Source: Oscillospiraceae bacterium (GTDB lineage Bacteria > Bacillota > Clostridia > Oscillospirales > CAG-272). Taken from it: DNA of 6,320 bases. Within the stretch, counting starts at the first letter, position 1. Each line of letters opens with the position of its first letter. Below the pieces are notes generated by a model. It worked only from the letters and a program-made list of their open reading frames with translations, had not been told where the DNA came from and did not search any database. The DNA lies in contig WREN01000139.1 of the NCBI GenBank assembly GCA_009779295.1, positions 1 to 6,320 on the forward strand, written 5' to 3'. Both the position numbers and the translations under genes were made by a program. Positions 5,775-6,320 of this stretch are shown here, piece after piece.

Positions 5775-6320
5775 TCATAATATATTTAAATTTTTACGCG
5801 CGAGTTCCCTAATTTCGTCGCGGTTGCGGTCGCGTATGCGGCGCATCGCTTCGCCCATCGTAAACCACGCAAGGTCGCAATTGACGGCGCGGTAATTGTT
5901 CGATTCGCCCGCGCGGTAACTCCACGCGATAATCGTTCGAGCTCCGGCGTCATACGCAGCGTCCGTCGCATAGATTACATCCTCTTCACGTCCGCCGGGG
6001 ATTGCGTAACCCTGTATCCAGATGTTATGGTCTTTGCCGAATTTTTCGCACTGTTCCAAATTCAAGCGCGTGCGGCCGTAGACGTAATCATAAACTTGCG
6101 TTCCGGTATATCCCAAGCCTGTCCAGTACGGGTCGCAGCCTACGTTTTCGAGCGTTTCGATTGCACAAAGCCTGTCAAGATTGTCAATGCTTACGCCGTC
6201 ATGTTTACCGAACATAACGCAAACCGTATTGATGATTCCCATTTCGCGCGCGTAGCGCGTCGCTCTCTCGAAGTAGTTGACGATCGTCCATGTGCGGAAC
6301 TCGGCGACTTCGGGCGTTAA
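5775..6320 (-). CDS. C-terminal part of a probable TIM-barrel, glycoside-hydrolase-like protein (partial, start outside window)
   Basis: The 181 visible residues end at the TGA at 5775-5777; the frame stays open to the window edge. The ATG at 6242 is therefore an internal Met: 26 in-frame codons without a stop precede it, and they read as protein (EFRTWTIVNYFERATRYA). I do not recognise an exact family. Visible features are CDPYWTGLGY, a strand-like NIWIQGYAIPGGREEDV, a helix YATDAAYDAGAR and a strand IIAWSYRAGES, followed by a basic helix rich in Arg. The spacing of Trp-bearing strands with intervening helices is like the last three beta-alpha units of a (beta/alpha)8 barrel in glycoside hydrolases. 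This is inference from the pattern; no catalytic pair can be named. No signal peptide or anchor is seen in this part, and the gene ends 100 bases before the secreted-protein gene with no strong terminator. By eye its GC is higher than that of the trk genes. Confidence 0.7.
   Translation of the reverse strand, partial: LTPEVAEFRTWTIVNYFERATRYAREMGIINTVCVMFGKHDGVSIDNLDRLCAIETLENVGCDPYWTGLGYTGTQVYDYVYGRTRLNLEQCEKFGKDHNIWIQGYAIPGGREEDVIYATDAAYDAGARTIIAWSYRAGESNNYRAVNCDLAWFTMGEAMRRIRDRNRDEIRELARKNLNIL

Noticed and set aside
5775..6242. Complete 155-residue gene starting at the ATG at 6242
   Set aside because: The same frame stays open for 26 further codons up to the window edge and reads as plausible protein; no ribosome binding site stands before 6242. 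Treated as an internal methionine.

Overview
The window carries six protein-coding genes, all on the minus strand, so transcription runs from high to low coordinates. There are no RNA genes, CRISPR arrays, insertion sequences or phage signatures. The moderate-to-low GC, the A/T-rich intergenic regions, the strong AGGAGG-type ribosome binding sites, the consensus sigma-70/SigA promoters, the Gram-positive style secreted protein with a cell-wall-type C-terminus, and the Firmicute-like forms of TrkA, TrkH and PncB all suggest a Bacillota (Clostridia-like) bacterium. That placement is inferred from sequence character, not from a search.

Layout in order of transcription. (1) 6320-5775: the C-terminal 181 residues of a probable TIM-barrel protein resembling glycoside hydrolases, whose start lies outside the window. 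(2) 5674-4958: a 238-residue exported protein with a signal peptide, a beta-rich middle domain, a Thr/Pro/Glu linker and a degenerate sortase-type tail. It has its own near-consensus promoter and is followed by a hairpin terminator at 4911-4941. (3) 4803-3451, 3454-2009 and 1979-561: a likely operon of trkA, trkH and pncB. trkA and trkH overlap by ATGA; pncB starts 29 bases after trkH. A promoter (TTTACA, 17 bp, TATAAT) lies upstream of trkA, with an A/T palindrome over its -10 box. (4) 510-1: the first 170 residues of an ABC-2/NatA-type ABC transporter ATPase, driven by a perfect consensus promoter whose -35 box is formed by the last two sense codons of pncB.

How the genes work together. TrkA (cytoplasmic, nucleotide-binding RCK protein) and TrkH (membrane K+-translocating subunit) together form a potassium uptake system. 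PncB makes nicotinate mononucleotide, the first step of NAD salvage from nicotinate. Because TrkA proteins bind NAD(H) or adenine nucleotides, the linkage may be functional, but it may equally be accidental. The ATPase would energise a permease probably encoded just beyond position 1. The two genes at the high-coordinate end are transcribed separately from the trk unit and look like surface or carbohydrate-related functions, though neither can be assigned a specific activity.

The window is mostly ordinary housekeeping and transport. I found no convincing new system. The least explained items are the secreted 238-residue protein, the TIM-barrel fragment, the palindrome on the trkA promoter and the promoter embedded in the end of pncB.
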